Source of the DNA: Epiperipatus broadwayi
Taxonomy: Eukaryota; Onychophora; Udeonychophora; Euonychophora; Peripatidae
DNA: 64,000 nt
NCBI GenBank assembly: GCA_028023455.1
Contig: JAQFVV010012396.1
Location: 2,858,156-2,922,155, forward strand
Direction of reading: 5' to 3'
Under the pieces are notes generated by a model, which did no database searches, was not told the origin of the DNA, and saw only the letters and a list, made by a program, of their open reading frames with translations. Of the stretch, positions 26,101 through 37,954 are shown piece after piece. Made by a program: the position numbers and the translations under genes. The first letter of the stretch is position 1. Each line of letters begins with the position of its first letter.

Positions 26101-26255
26101 TAAGCTTCAGTGACTAATAGATGTTAGATAATGGTGCGTAATAAATCTCTTCCTAATGTTGTCTTATTTAATACATTCAGACTAGTTTTAAGACAGAAAT
26201 TAGATATGGATTTATTAAACACTATCATCTAGCATCTATTAGTTACTAAAGCTTA
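26101..26255. mobile_element. Hairpin MITE, about 155 bp
   Basis: The left arm TAAGCTTCAGTGACTAATAG is matched by an inverted right arm ending in CTATTAGTTACTAAAGCTTA. Similarity continues inward (atgttagataatg, taataaatc, ttctgtctta types) almost to the centre. No coding capacity; family unknown; the target-site duplication is not clear. Confidence 0.65.
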
Positions 26256-26524
26256 TTTACAGTAGATAACATAGAGAGGTGGAAGAAAAAAACAATAATA
26301 TGAGATTCTTCTGTTTTTTTTTTTTCCATACATTTTTCTATTTTTACCTCTGCTTATTAGTTAGTAGCATATATATTACTTTTCTATTAACAATTCACAT
26401 CTTGTATTCATACATAAGTACAGGTGGAACTCATTTATTAAAAACATTTTCTTTTTAGATACACAGACCATTTACTTTTACTAATGAATTACTTTTATTA
26501 AAATAATTCCATTATATTAACTGT

Positions 26525-26773
26525 ATGATTAGTTCACCTATTAAATATAATCACATACATTCCTCCCCACTTGTCTTTCACAATCCTGACATCTATATAG
26601 AAAGAGCCTCAGACAAGCTTGAGTATAAATCAATTTTCTTGGAGCACCAGAGATCACTGGCCATATATTTGAATCATTATCCACCACAGTTGCTTGCATT
26701 GAGAGAAAATGACTTCAGGCAAAAGGTCAAAAAAGCTTGGCACATAGTTAATAATCACAATGCTTTAAACTGA
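26525..26773 (+). CDS. Unidentified 82-codon open frame
   Basis: This is a GC-richer patch with a mixed, protein-like composition (for example ERASDKLEYKSIFLEHQRSL and LLALRENDFRQKVKKAWHIV). I do not recognise it. It lies just outside the composite retroelement region, so a fragment of a transposon protein is the simplest guess. No splice signals or promoter were established. Confidence 0.25.
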   Translation: MISSPIKYNHIHSSPLVFHNPDIYIERASDKLEYKSIFLEHQRSLAIYLNHYPPQLLALRENDFRQKVKKAWHIVNNHNALN

Positions 26774-26826
26774 AAGGAATCATGCTTCCTCCTCTCTAAG
26801 AAATGGACTCTCTAATATGCATAAGC

Positions 26827-26930
26827 TTTAAATATACTTTATATATATATATATATATATTGTAACATAATAAGGGAGTTTAAATATACTTTATATATAT
26901 ATATATATATATTGTAACATAATAAGGGAG
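26827..26930 (+). repeat. Perfect 52-bp tandem duplication
   Basis: The unit runs TTTAAATATACTTTA-(TA)n-TTGTAACATAATAAGGGAG and is repeated exactly, starting at 26827 and 26879. It contains TGTAACATAAT, also seen at 29380, so a retroelement end may have been duplicated. Exact identity means it is recent. Confidence 0.85.
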
Positions 26931-26959
26931 TCCAAATATTATATATAGATTTCTCAAAA

Positions 26960-29130
26960 TATAACAATATCAATAATTATAAACAAATTATTAAGAACAA
27001 GTATTATAACTCAGATATATGGAAATCACGTGAAGTGAGTACACTAGTAATTCAATAAAATATAACTCAGGTATACAGACAGTAGGGTTTATCCACTTTC
27101 ATTTCTTGGTTTGATGTTACGTGCATGTTTAAACAAATACTAAGTGAATATGGTCTAGCAGGGCGCCACTAGATTATCTGAATCTAGACACGGTTATATC
27201 TGATAACCTTTCACATGTACCGGGTTTGAATCCCTTCTTGGTACTTTCTAATAAAATGGGAGATTTTGCTTTTTGAGCCATATCACTATACGCACTAATA
27301 TTTAGGCAAAAGTAAAACATCTTCAAACCAAAGTGGAGTATATTAGACATAAATCATTTCTCAGATCTTAGCATAACAAATGTGTTTCAATATTTTTATA
27401 AGTTTACTAGCTCAGATTATATATAACTAATTTAGGATGGCAATTCACTCATCCTTGCATGAAATAGATGACGGGATGTGGTGATAATAATACTAAGAAA
27501 TCACTAAATATTATAAAATCAATATTTATTTATGGCCTTTAAACAGTTAAACAGCTCATTAATCAAAACGTTGATGATGATGATAATAATAACAATAATG
27601 ACAAGGGTTTCGACTACAGCTCTAGGACTAAGCCTATACATAAAACTAAATTTTATGAAGAAATTCATAATTATTGCTTAATTTTAGCATACTTACTTAT
27701 ATCTTAAATAACTAATATTCAACCATTGATGATGATGAATAATCACACTTAACAAAGACTACACTTAATGAAATATATACACCTCGTTTAATAAAACAAA
27801 CTAATATTTATTACTACATTTCTAACATATACATAAAAATTTCTAGATAAATATGAAAATTGACATGAATAATAATAATGATAATAATTGATTATATAAC
27901 AATCCTCAGATTAATTTCAAGTTCTTCCCCCTTTCCCTTCAAATGTATTTTGTATTAAGTTGGATGTCACATTGACCATGATTTTCACTCCATGAGAAAA
28001 GTATTTCAAGAAAAAAATATTGTCTGCTCATTAGCACACATACTTTATAAATCTAACATGTAAATGGAATGTAAAAAAAAAATGTTAGTAGAATTGAAAG
28101 AGCAAGTTTTCGAAACAAGCTTTAAATTATTTTCTTCCCCTCTTCTACCTCTGAAATGCTATACTTAACTTGAAACAAAATAATCTAATATTCTAATACT
28201 ACTCATTATTTCACATTCACTCGCAATTATACACATATAAAAATATTACTATGTATGTGCGTGTTTTATCCCATAATAACAAAATATTTAAAACCGAAAT
28301 AATAATAATATATTAGTTAAAACTAAAATCATAATACCATAAAAAAAAATTATATTACATATTCATATTTCATAACTGTGAAATTAATAAACATATAATT
28401 TTGATACATTCAAGATAATTTATGAAGCTCAAAGTTATTATTAGTAAGACATTCTTGTTTTTAATCGATCTGAATAGTCTTTAAAAGTTCTTTAAATAAA
28501 ATATACCACTTTATTGCTAAAATGTTTATTAAGACTGATATCATAAAGAAAATAGATATAAAAAGTCATATTACCGATCTTTTGTTTGTGGCGAATTTCC
28601 AAGGGTTCAAACTTGTCTTGTATAATGTCTATATTTCTGCAGCTACCATTTCCGTTTTACTGGGAACAATCTCTTTCTTGAGGTATATAACTATTTGATG
28701 ATGATGACTCTATTGAGGTTATTTGCTTTAGTGGATAATTTGGAAATCATTATATTAATTTTTCTTCTCTTCCTGTCAAGCATGATTCTTAGTGGATGAA
28801 ATACAGCGGTTGTTTTCACATTTATAAATTTTCTTGAGTTTAAAATCAGTTGTTGGAACAATTAATTGGACTTGATGATTAATATTTATCAGTAGATTAA
28901 TTCATCTTTTATCGAATGCAGGTGAATGCTTTCTTCCTTCTATTAAAAACATCTTATTTCTCTGGTCAGTTGAAAGGTGTAGAATATTATTTTAGACACA
29001 ACATCTTTTCTTTCCTATGTGATGTGCAGCTTCCTCCAGATGGTCCAGAAAAAAAATGGGACATACATATAATTTTTCTAGCCCGCCATTTCTTATATTT
29101 TCAACATTCAATTTGATAGTTTAATAATCT
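26960..29130 (-). repeat. 2.1-kb dispersed retroelement repeat, copy 1
   Basis: Collinear with 55.78-57.88 kb over the whole length: for example 'acaaattattaagaacaa', 'tatacagacagtag', 'tttatccactttcatttctt', 'caattcactcatccttgcat', 'ttgaggttatttgctttagt'. Indels and substitutions are many. On the minus strand both copies keep short coding-like patches (PLKQITSIESSSSN here, PLKQITSIGSSSSN in the other), so it is probably part of an LTR-retrotransposon internal region. Near 27220, GGGTTTGAATCCC has the shape of a tRNA T-arm or B box. Confidence 0.65.
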
Positions 29131-29361
29131 GAATCATAAACACCCATTTTATCATCATCAATGAAAAATTAAATCATATTAAACATCATCATATACAAAT
29201 CTAAAATACAACTGTATGGCCAAGAAAATTTTGTAAGACAAAAAAAAAATTTTTTTTCTGAAAAAAAAAAAATTTTACTAAAAAATTTCTCTATTTTTAA
29301 CCACCCATCTCCTATCATTCTATAGACTCTCTTTTTCAGGTATATGGTAAAATATCAGGCC

Positions 29362-29385
29362 CCAGTTGGGTGTCCATTGTAACAT
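29362..29385 (-). promoter_or_regulatory. Possible LTR end plus primer-binding site
   Basis: The minus strand reads ...TGTTACA, one base, then TGGACACCCAACTGGGGCC. An LTR ending in CA followed by TGG and 15 or so bases complementary to a tRNA 3' end is the usual primer-binding arrangement. It points toward lower coordinates, that is, into the 2.1-kb repeat. It does not fit simply with the gag-like frame that ends only 70 bp away on its other side. Confidence 0.4.
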
Positions 29386-29452
29386 AATTAAAGAAGTTCA
29401 AAAGATATTATTACCATATCTGAGTAGTCTACAATATATAAGATCATAATAT

Positions 29453-31069
29453 TTAAAATAATGTTGGATTTCTCAAGATCCAAATATCATTTATCCTTAC
29501 ATCTTCCAGAGAGATTGATTCTCTGGGCCACGTATAATTTATTTTTAAATTTTCTAGAAAGGTGGACTCTTTGTACCATATATAAGGCACATTTAACTTT
29601 TCCAGAGCATTTACATTTTTCAGAGAGATAGATTCTCTGTCCCATATATAATGGACATTTAAACTCTTCAGAGAGATTGACTCTCTGTACCAGATATAAC
29701 TTATTTTTGACTTTTCCAGAGCAGTTGAATTTTTCAGAGAGATTTGGACATTTACATTTTTCAGAGAGATTGCCTCTCTATACCATATATAAGGTATCTC
29801 CAATTTATTTAAGAAGACAGATTTTTGAAACCACACATGCTGGTTAGTTACTAGATTGAGAACTACAGACTGTTGAAACTTTTGCTCTCTTTCTAAAATA
29901 TCTGGTTTCATCTCCCCTGTTGCCTCTCTTAAATCAATCATCTTATCGGATGCATGAAGTTTTTTCTCCAACTCTCTTTTTTTTCTTTTCACTTCATGAT
30001 CTATCCCAATCGGCTCTTTAGTCATCATCTCATTTACTTTCTTTACTGGGAGATTTGGTATTATGGCTACTATTGGCCTTTCTACTTCTTGAAGCCTATT
30101 CTCTATCAGTGTATTTAACTTTACATTATTTTCTTTATTATCAGTGGTTGGACTATCCAGATTATCTTTTAAAACTGGTAAGCTCTGACTACCTTTCCGT
30201 TTTACAAGTCTAACATATTCACCCATCTCTCCTGCTCTATCTTCTAAAGAGGTTTCAGCATTATCTTCTAATCTTTGACTACCTTCTATTATACTTTCTG
30301 CACTCTTTTTGCTATCCTCTCTTAGACTTTCTATCCATCTTTTCACAGAACGACAAACCTTTTGTTCCAGACTTTCTTTATTTCTTTTGGATTTGTTATA
30401 ATCTTCTTGTATGTTTTGATACATACAATCTTTCATCAGTCTGGTCAATTTTATACCTGATAGTGCTTCCTTCTTTATTCGAATCTGAAACTCTTCAGTA
30501 CTTGTTATTATCCCCTTTACTTTTACGGTAACTTCTAATCCCATTACAACCTCTCCATCCTCTTCTTTATAAAGATTATCAACTCCAGGAATTGAGGCTC
30601 TTTTCCCATGTTTCTCTATTTTATTTCCCAAAGCTATAGGAATTTTATTGTTGTTTTCAACAGTGCTATTGATATTTTCTTTTAATTCATCTTCACTCCT
30701 CTTATCCTCTTTTTTTAAACTTTCTACACTTTCTATGCCTTTTTTATCATCTCTTAAATGTTCTCTCCAGATTCTATTATCTTCTAGCATACTTTTAAGC
30801 ATTTGCATTATTTTGTCCATGTCTGATGGTGCCATCTTTGCTATCTGAGCCTGGACCACTTCTGGCTCCTCATCTACCATTTCTGTACTTGAGGCCTTAT
30901 TATTGCTACATACTTTAGAGGCATTTTCCTCTATTTCCTCTTTTTCTTGGGCTTTTTTAAAGGCAATTTCCCTATCCTCTTCTTCAGGATAACAATGATC
31001 ACTGATCCCTGGGATTGGGACACCTTCCTCTTCCATAACCTCTTCCATACTATAATTTAGTTCACTCAT
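29453..31069 (-). CDS. Intact 538-residue gag-like ORF with a C-terminal repeat
   Basis: This is the only long uninterrupted frame in the window. It starts at an ATG (31069) after an upstream stop. The N-terminal 130 residues are acidic and include MDKIMQMLKSMLEDNRIWRE, an amphipathic stretch like the coiled-coil starts of LTR-retrotransposon gag proteins. The middle (about 130-400) is highly charged with Lys/Glu/Asp/Asn and predicted helical. The last 130 residues repeat a Y-I-W-Y-R-E-S-I-S-L-K-N-V-N type unit about six times. No zinc knuckle, protease or polymerase motif is visible, so the assignment as gag is an inference. It is embedded between retroelement pieces (26.9-29.4 and 32.2-32.3 kb). 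It could equally be an element-specific accessory protein. Confidence 0.5.
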   Translation of the reverse strand: MSELNYSMEEVMEEEGVPIPGISDHCYPEEEDREIAFKKAQEKEEIEENASKVCSNNKASSTEMVDEEPEVVQAQIAKMAPSDMDKIMQMLKSMLEDNRIWREHLRDDKKGIESVESLKKEDKRSEDELKENINSTVENNNKIPIALGNKIEKHGKRASIPGVDNLYKEEDGEVVMGLEVTVKVKGIITSTEEFQIRIKKEALSGIKLTRLMKDCMYQNIQEDYNKSKRNKESLEQKVCRSVKRWIESLREDSKKSAESIIEGSQRLEDNAETSLEDRAGEMGEYVRLVKRKGSQSLPVLKDNLDSPTTDNKENNVKLNTLIENRLQEVERPIVAIIPNLPVKKVNEMMTKEPIGIDHEVKRKKRELEKKLHASDKMIDLREATGEMKPDILEREQKFQQSVVLNLVTNQHVWFQKSVFLNKLEIPYIWYREAISLKNVNVQISLKNSTALEKSKISYIWYRESISLKSLNVHYIWDRESISLKNVNALEKLNVPYIWYKESTFLENLKINYTWPRESISLEDVRINDIWILRNPTLF

Positions 31070-31500
31070 GTTATAAAACTATATATATATATCCCATCTG
31101 TACTTCCCTGACCATCAAAAATCCACACATCTTCTCCCTGTCTGACACCTATTCTGACCAACTGACTGATTTGATTTTCACCTTATTATGCATTACAAAT
31201 ACAACAAAAAAAAATTTTAATATCCTTATTTAATGAACTACACAACAATAATCTATATAGTGCATGTCTGTCTGTAATAGCCCAAATTATACATTCATCC
31301 ATTCTCCCAGAAATCCGACAGATATTGACAGTCCACAGAATGACTAGCAGTTCACAATCTTGAGATAAATAAAAGAATTCAGTCACAGCACTATAATCAC
31401 ACAATGCATCACGGGCACTCAGAAGATCATCCCAATTCGATCACTATTAACTACCACAACCCTTGATTGAATGAAATAAACTCTGTTGCAATAAAAGAAG
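31070..31500. other. Upstream region of the gag-like frame
   Basis: A further 72-codon minus-strand frame (31404-31186) lies just upstream in the transcription sense, without a motif. The sequence is less AT-rich than most of the window and probably belongs to the same element. Confidence 0.35.
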
Positions 31501-31539
31501 TATTTTAAGTCTTAGGGGCTAAAGTAGATAAACTATGCC

Positions 31540-31830
31540 TTGCTCTCTCTCTTGGAGTCTTATGTGGCAAGTATCAAGGAATGCCCTGCTTATTATAGAC
31601 TACAAAAATGAAACCTTCTCTCTTGGAGACTTATAGGCTGGTATCATGGCAGAACTGCTGTTAACTGCTTCATGATAACATAAGAATAACATATAAACTT
31701 GATTGGAAAACTATGCCATGCTCTCTCTCTTGGAGACTTATAGGCTGGTATCATGGCAGGTCTGCTGTTAACTGCTTCATGATAAAATAAAGATAACATA
31801 TAAATTGGGTTGGAGTAGTGAATGGGTTTG
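31540..31830. repeat. Tandem repeat, unit 107 bp
   Basis: TCTTGGAGACTTATAGGCTG begins at 31621 and again at 31728. Both copies run on through 'tggtatcatggcag', 'ctgctgttaactgcttcatg' and 'aacatataaa'. A third, shorter match (ctctctctcttggagtctta) opens the segment at about 31543. Confidence 0.8.
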
Positions 31831-32162
31831 ATCATTCATAAGTTACTCGAAATACATAGCATTCTCAAGGCAATGACAAAACTCTCCACTCATCATCAAA
31901 ACTGCAATCTAACCAACCAAACTCCAATGATCAACCATCCAATCAAACCTCTAAAATCATAGACTTTTTACAAAATGAACTCCCCAAACACACATGAGAC
32001 TACTATTCCATAATTCATCACTATTACTATGCCTATCCTATCTGGCAATAAATTATTTTAATGTTCCACAAAAAAAAAATCTATTATTTATTTCACCTTT
32101 GTCTTAAGTTGTGATATTCATCTCTATTTTCAAAATTGATAAAACAAAACTAAGCTGTTTTA

Positions 32163-32317
32163 TGGCTGTACCCATTTTATCAATAAAGTGGTATATTTTA
32201 TTTAAAGAACTTTTAAAGACTATTCAGATCGATTAAAAACAAGAATGTCTTACTAATAATAACTTTGAGCTTCATAAATTATCTTGAATGTATCAAAATT
32301 ATATGTTTATTAATTTC

Positions 32318-32330
<13 letters not shown>
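32163..32330 (-). repeat. Inverted fragment of the 2.1-kb repeat
   Basis: From CAATAAAGTGGTATATTTTA (32180s) to ATATGTTTATTAATTTCACA this is almost the exact reverse complement of 28365-28518. It thus flanks the gag-like frame with an inverted repeat about 150 bp long. Identity is much higher than between the two 2.1-kb copies, implying a recent event. Confidence 0.8.
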
Positions 32331-32356
<26 letters not shown>

Positions 32357-32394
32357 CGATATATACAAATATCAGTTATATATATATATATATA

Positions 32395-32606
32395 TATATA
32401 ACTGAATATTTGTAAATACAGTAACTTAATAATTAAAAAATATTTTATCCACTTAGGAGTGCTTTCAATTATTTCAGTAAACTGTGTCAACTAAAGCTTT
32501 GAATCTTTAGTTGACACAGATTACTGGGATAATCGAAAGTGCTCCTAAGTGGATAAAATATTCTTTAATTATTAAGTTACTGTATTTACAAATATTCAGT
32601 TATATA
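32395..32606. mobile_element. Foldback element, near-perfect 200-bp palindrome
   Basis: The left arm starts ACTGAATATTTGTAAATACA at 32401; the right arm ends with its complement at 32600. Arms of about 98 bp differ at only a few positions and meet at CTAAAGCTTTGAATCTTTAG. TA sits on both outer sides, within (TA)n, as expected for a Tc1/mariner-type MITE. Similar peptides read on both strands are a by-product of the palindrome. Confidence 0.8.
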
Positions 32607-32767
32607 ATTACATATATTGCTTTAAAAATACAGACATCGAATCATAATATATATATACACACACTACCATCTTTTCCCCATGATCATTATTCAATTACAG
32701 TTATTTCCTTTTTATTGCACTTCAGTGCACATAAAGTACATTGTACTCATCTAAGGAATTCTCATAT

Positions 32768-32770
<3 letters not shown>

Positions 32771-32842
<72 letters not shown>

Positions 32843-32923
32843 GCTGGACCGTATAAAACGTTCTTGCATAAGATGGCTGGCTGCAAGCAAGGTTTCAGTG
32901 TGACTTATCATTATAATATTAAA

Positions 32924-32971
<48 letters not shown>

Positions 32972-32988
32972 ATACCACACCAATCATA
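32771..32988. repeat. Two (TA)n microsatellites
   Basis: Runs at 32771-32840 and 32928-32988, separated by about 87 bp of unrelated sequence that is less AT-rich (TGTGCTGGACCGTATAAAAC...). Confidence 0.9.
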
Positions 32989-33537
32989 ATTGGATATATG
33001 TTATAGGTATTACATGTATTACATAAATAATTGGGATTGGTCTATGTATATATTCTTACCCATACCCATACATTACAAACATATATTCTATAAATGTAAA
33101 TAAGGTTTTCAACGCACAATAAATTGGTATAGTTTTTATTATATCATTATTTATCAGCTTGCAATATTTTTTTTATATAAATGGAGAAAGAAAAAAAAGA
33201 TAAAAAGAAAACCCATATGTATTGGTGACATTTGTTTATGCATTGGAACACAAATTTTTATTTTATTTTTTTAATTTTATATTATTAATTGTAAATGTTC
33301 CAGTGCAAGTATACATAATTATATATATATTTTTTAATTTTTTTTTGTTTTGTTCATTGTATTTGTTGGTTTGTAATTAATTAACCTTTATCTCTGCAAA
33401 GCTTTTAGGCATTGTAATTTGCCTTCACATTTTTTTAAAAATTGCAGGTAAAGATCAATTAGTTGATTAGGAGAATTATTTTTTTTGGTTCGGTTGTAAA
33501 GATATAATCAAAATAAGTTGATTTTATTTAAAGAATG

Positions 33538-33570
33538 TGGGTTATAATGCGTGGTCTAATTAATTCAAGA
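33538..33570 (+). mobile_element. Small piece shared with 43.89 kb, possibly a SINE head
   Basis: GGGTTATAATGCGTGGTCTA at 33542 matches TGGTTATAATACGCGGCCAA at about 43894. The form (GGTTATAA.GCG) is like a tRNA D-arm. No B box was found at a fitting distance here. Confidence 0.3.
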
Positions 33571-33749
33571 TGGAAATTTTGGAATTTCCAGAATTGGAAA
33601 AGGATATTTAAAATATAAAATTAGAAAGGAATGCATATGATAGTGATTATTAATTAGTTGCTAACTGACACAATAACTCATAGGGAGGTATTAAAAATTT
33701 CATCTTATAAGTGGATTATATAAGCTACCTTCCAGGTATTGAGGAGGTG

Positions 33750-34470
33750 ATTCATGTTCTAGCAGTCATTTCATTTTTTCTCTTTTTTTTTAGTCAAGAT
33801 GGTAGACCACCACTTATTATACTGAATTGTTTCTGCTGTAATCAGCTGAAAAAAAATAGTAATAAGGAAGAATAATAAGGATATAGAAAATAAATCTGTA
33901 ATATGCTGCTGCTATTATTGTATGTTGTTGGTAAAAAGCTGTCAAAGTAAAAGAACAAACATATTATTATGACTCTGGCCATGTATCTTAGATGAGAAGG
34001 AAGTTTCTGCTAAAACAAAGCAAAATTTTCTCAGAGCATTAGAATAGTTGATGACCTGCCTTTCAACCCATGGGAATAAGATTGAGAACCATGTAGCCAT
34101 AATTGGATAATTGATGATACACCGACTGTAACCTGAATACCATAAGCCAAGCCAACTTTCCATGATTAAGACTGCCAGTGGAAGCATTGGGATTTAGGAA
34201 CTAAATCTACCCTAGAAGAAAAACCAGGCTGAGATGACCCTAATATTTATTCGAGTTCACAGAAGGACTATAGGATAGACATTTAATAGCAGTACACTCA
34301 CCCATTTAATCTCAGTATGATCTAAGAGAATACAGATTACCTTGATGAAGAAGAACTCACCTACCTGCACTTTAGTGAAATGAAACCCTAGCCACCATGT
34401 TTAGTGATTATATGGTCCATTTAGGCATTTAACCCTGAAGGAAATCAGGAACCATAATGTCTATTTTTTA
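33750..34470. other. Unidentified segment of lower AT content
   Basis: About 700 bp with clearly more balanced composition than either flank. It has an 81-codon minus-strand frame (34187-33942) that I do not recognise, and a small CTGCTGTAATCAGCTGAA hairpin near 33833. It may be an exon, a processed insertion or an unknown repeat. Confidence 0.3.
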
Positions 34471-37400
34471 TTATTAATTTTTATATTTAGTTATATAGTT
34501 CTTTTATTATATTTTATTTAGTTCTTTATTATTATTATTGTTATTATTCATATCATGTTAATTTTACCAACTTACTTACAACATTAAAAGGTACCTATGA
34601 GATCTGCTACATGCAGTATCCACTTATTTTTTTGTTGTTTCCATTAAATCACAACATTGATACTTTACATTGACTATCTTTATATGGTCATGTAACTTAG
34701 AAATCATCATTGGGCATCCATAATAAAAAGATGTAGATGGGGTCAGGTAATACATAACAACAAACGCGTGAATATAGATGTGCACATTCTTTTAAAGATT
34801 GTTTAATTAAAAACACTGAATTTTAGACATGCTTGATTGATAATATATTTTTTTGTAGCTTAATTTTTTTATTTCTTTATTCATAAGTTGGGGGAAGAAA
34901 ACTTAGACCACACCTATTATGTAATCAGTCTAATTTTCAAATTAGATTATTTTAATAAATCTAGTTTACCTTGCATATATATCCAAACTTTTCTTTTAAA
35001 ACATTTTATAATTTTTTTTTTGTTTGTTTCCTATCATTTATATTTGTACTTGGTGATGGGAAATGGAGAAAAGGAAATATTACTTTCTTTCATATTTAAA
35101 TTGTTTATCGAATAATTTGTGTGATCAATCATCTATTTGTAGCACATAATTGATAGGGGTATATAATCCTACAACCAAACCACTTACCTTAAAAGTAACC
35201 CGAGATAAAAAATAGAAACAAAACAATGGGCTAGTTACTGGATAACTTTATTGGGGGTTAAATTGGGGTCTTATGCTTATGTTCAATTTTAAATTAAGAT
35301 AAAAACAAATATATTTCATATAGGCCATCAATATTTGCATACTCTATCAGGAAAGAAAAAAAAAAGAAAATTTTCTTTGTTGTGGGTGATGCATAAAGGC
35401 TGTAGAGTAACATTTCAGCACTTTCAAAGGTATTAAAAAAGACCAGCATTTAGATAACTGGACATGAGAAAGATAATTTAACAAGGGAGGGTCTGGGTTG
35501 ACCTGTTTGGGTTAAGTCTCCCTCCTCTAGTAAATTAATTCAGGAATACTTCATTATATTTATCTATTAGTATTACTGAGGAAATTATTATCAGCCCTCA
35601 ACTCCATCACATGTGTTACTTCATGCTCAGGGTGTATGTAGGTTTCAAGCAAATGATATTGGAGTAGAAGGTAGGTCTGGTATAATATATATAAACTGTT
35701 CTAAATATTTTCAGGTTTTTACTTCTAATTTATTAATTCCTTAATGCATTTCTTTACATATTTTTTTATTAAAAAAGACAGTGAACATTATTTTAATCCT
35801 AATTTTTAAGCTTACTACTTGATTTCAATATTTGTAAAAAAAATTAATACTGTGAAGCACTATTTGGAAAAATAACAACTTTACCTACAAACACCAGATG
35901 ATTGATATAATATTTAAATATTTATTCTTTTTGTAAGAGTGTTGAGAAGATTAAATCATCCAAATGTTATATCTTTCCAATGATATTTTTTTTAATGTTA
36001 TAATATAGTCTAGTCAATGCTAAAACATTGTGGCATTCAATTTTCAGACTATGATAATATCTTAGGCTCACATAATAGTATTTAAAATTTTAATCACACC
36101 AAGTTTTAGGATTAAATACTTTCAGTAATTTATGACTCCAATGCAAAACTGGTTTTTTGACTTTTTTTAAATATTTGAGTAGAGTATGGAACTTTATAAC
36201 AATTTTAAAATTAATTTTTTTATTTCTTTAGTTAGCCTAAGTTACAAATTTTCTGCAGAATATTTGTAATAATATTAAAAAATACAAATGATAGAAGACA
36301 GACTTGTAATATCTTTTTTACTTTTTAGGAATATCAATATCATACTAGTGTGATCTTTCAGGCATCTTATTCTTATCATGTAAATTTTTTCTGCATAAGT
36401 TCGATAAATAAATTACCTGCTTTCCTAAAAACATCTTTAATGGTTTTCTAAATTTGTAGAATTTTTCTGTTTTTAGGATACATTATCTCTTTACAAAATT
36501 ATGGGAATTTTTAACCAATGTTACTAATATTATGTGAACTATTTTATTTTCCTGTTTTTATTACAATATGGTTCTTTGGAAAATTACTTCACTCAGTTTA
36601 CCATTTTAAAAACTAGTTATATTGCAGAGAATATCAGAATCAAAGAAATTATAAATGCTATTAATAGAGGTATACATGAATACCTATTCATGCACAAAAA
36701 TATTTTTAGCATGCATATCAACTTGCCTTCTTTATTATTGAAAACACTTTTTTTTACATTTCATATTTTTCCCCGATATTTATTATTTTCTATACCTTTC
36801 CTTGCAACTTCATAGTTAAATTTTATTATATAATTTTAGTAAATTCTAGATAATTTCATTGACATCATTCATTCAGACATAGTAAACTGCAATTTAAAGG
36901 GATTGATTTATCCTCATGCTTTCATATCCAGTACTTAATATTTCCCCATATATAAGCATTTGGGTTGAATGAATAAGTGGATTCATTTATTCATTCGCAA
37001 AGACTTTATCTTGTGTTGGAAATGAAAGTATTCATTTATTATTAACATTTGTAAAAAGTGCACATACATTAGCTTGAAAGGCTACTCTTTAGTTTATTAC
37101 AATTTATAAACACAGCACTATATAAATAAATGCCTCATTTATATATATAATTTTTAGTAAAATCTTGCAGAATTATTCATATACAATTTTTTTAAAATAG
37201 TCATTGTTAACTGTTTTACTTAACAATTACTTTTATACTTCTTCTATTTGTATAAACATTTGTAATTAAGGTTTGTTATTTTCATTATTGATCTCACTGA
37301 AATCAGAGACACCATCAAAACATTTTAATATTTTAAAATGATTTGTAAGTTCTAGCTTATATTCATTGGAGCATTTTTCAAAATTATAGATTTTAACTCA

Positions 37401-37950
37401 TATTCTATCTTTCTTAAAAAGGTATTTTCAACCAGTGTTAATATATATTGTAATCTTACAGTATTGGCTATTATAAATTTAAAACTGTAAAAAATTTATT
37501 AGCTTTAATTTCTATAGTTAAACACATATATTCAACACTATCATTGGTTTATAGTATCTTAGATATTCAATATCATGTTTAATAGTCTCTCATACTAAAG
37601 TTTATGAGAAAATATATAATTTTATAAAGCATTTTTTGACTGGATTTCCAAGCAAACTTTATTATTGATCCTTATATAAAATATATTATCATATATTTTG
37701 TCATTATTTTCATTAAGGAACAAAGATATTAAATGGTTTAAAACTGATAGAAATGCTCACACATATAAAACAACTAATTTTATGCAAAAATAAAGAATAG
37801 AATTATAAATTTAACATTACCACACTAAAATATTTTGAGGTAAAGCAATTATATTTAGATTGCATTTTTATTTATGTACATAATAAACAGTTTTAGATTT
37901 TTATATTTTATGTGTGGAAGTTTATGTGTTTAGATTTTTATTTAACAAAG
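34470..37950. other. AT-rich gene-free sequence
   Basis: No recognisable gene. Short frames at 34888-35115 and 36534-36815 are AT-rich and hydrophobic by composition only. At 35488-35525 an imperfect inverted repeat (GGGAGGGTCTGGG.. / ..TAAGTCTCCCTCC) is the only structure noted. Confidence 0.5.
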
Positions 37951-37954
37951 ATTG

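Noticed and set aside
30410-30460. CTGATGA on the minus strand inside the gag-like frame
   Set aside because: It is plain coding sequence (RLMKDC); no helices fit.
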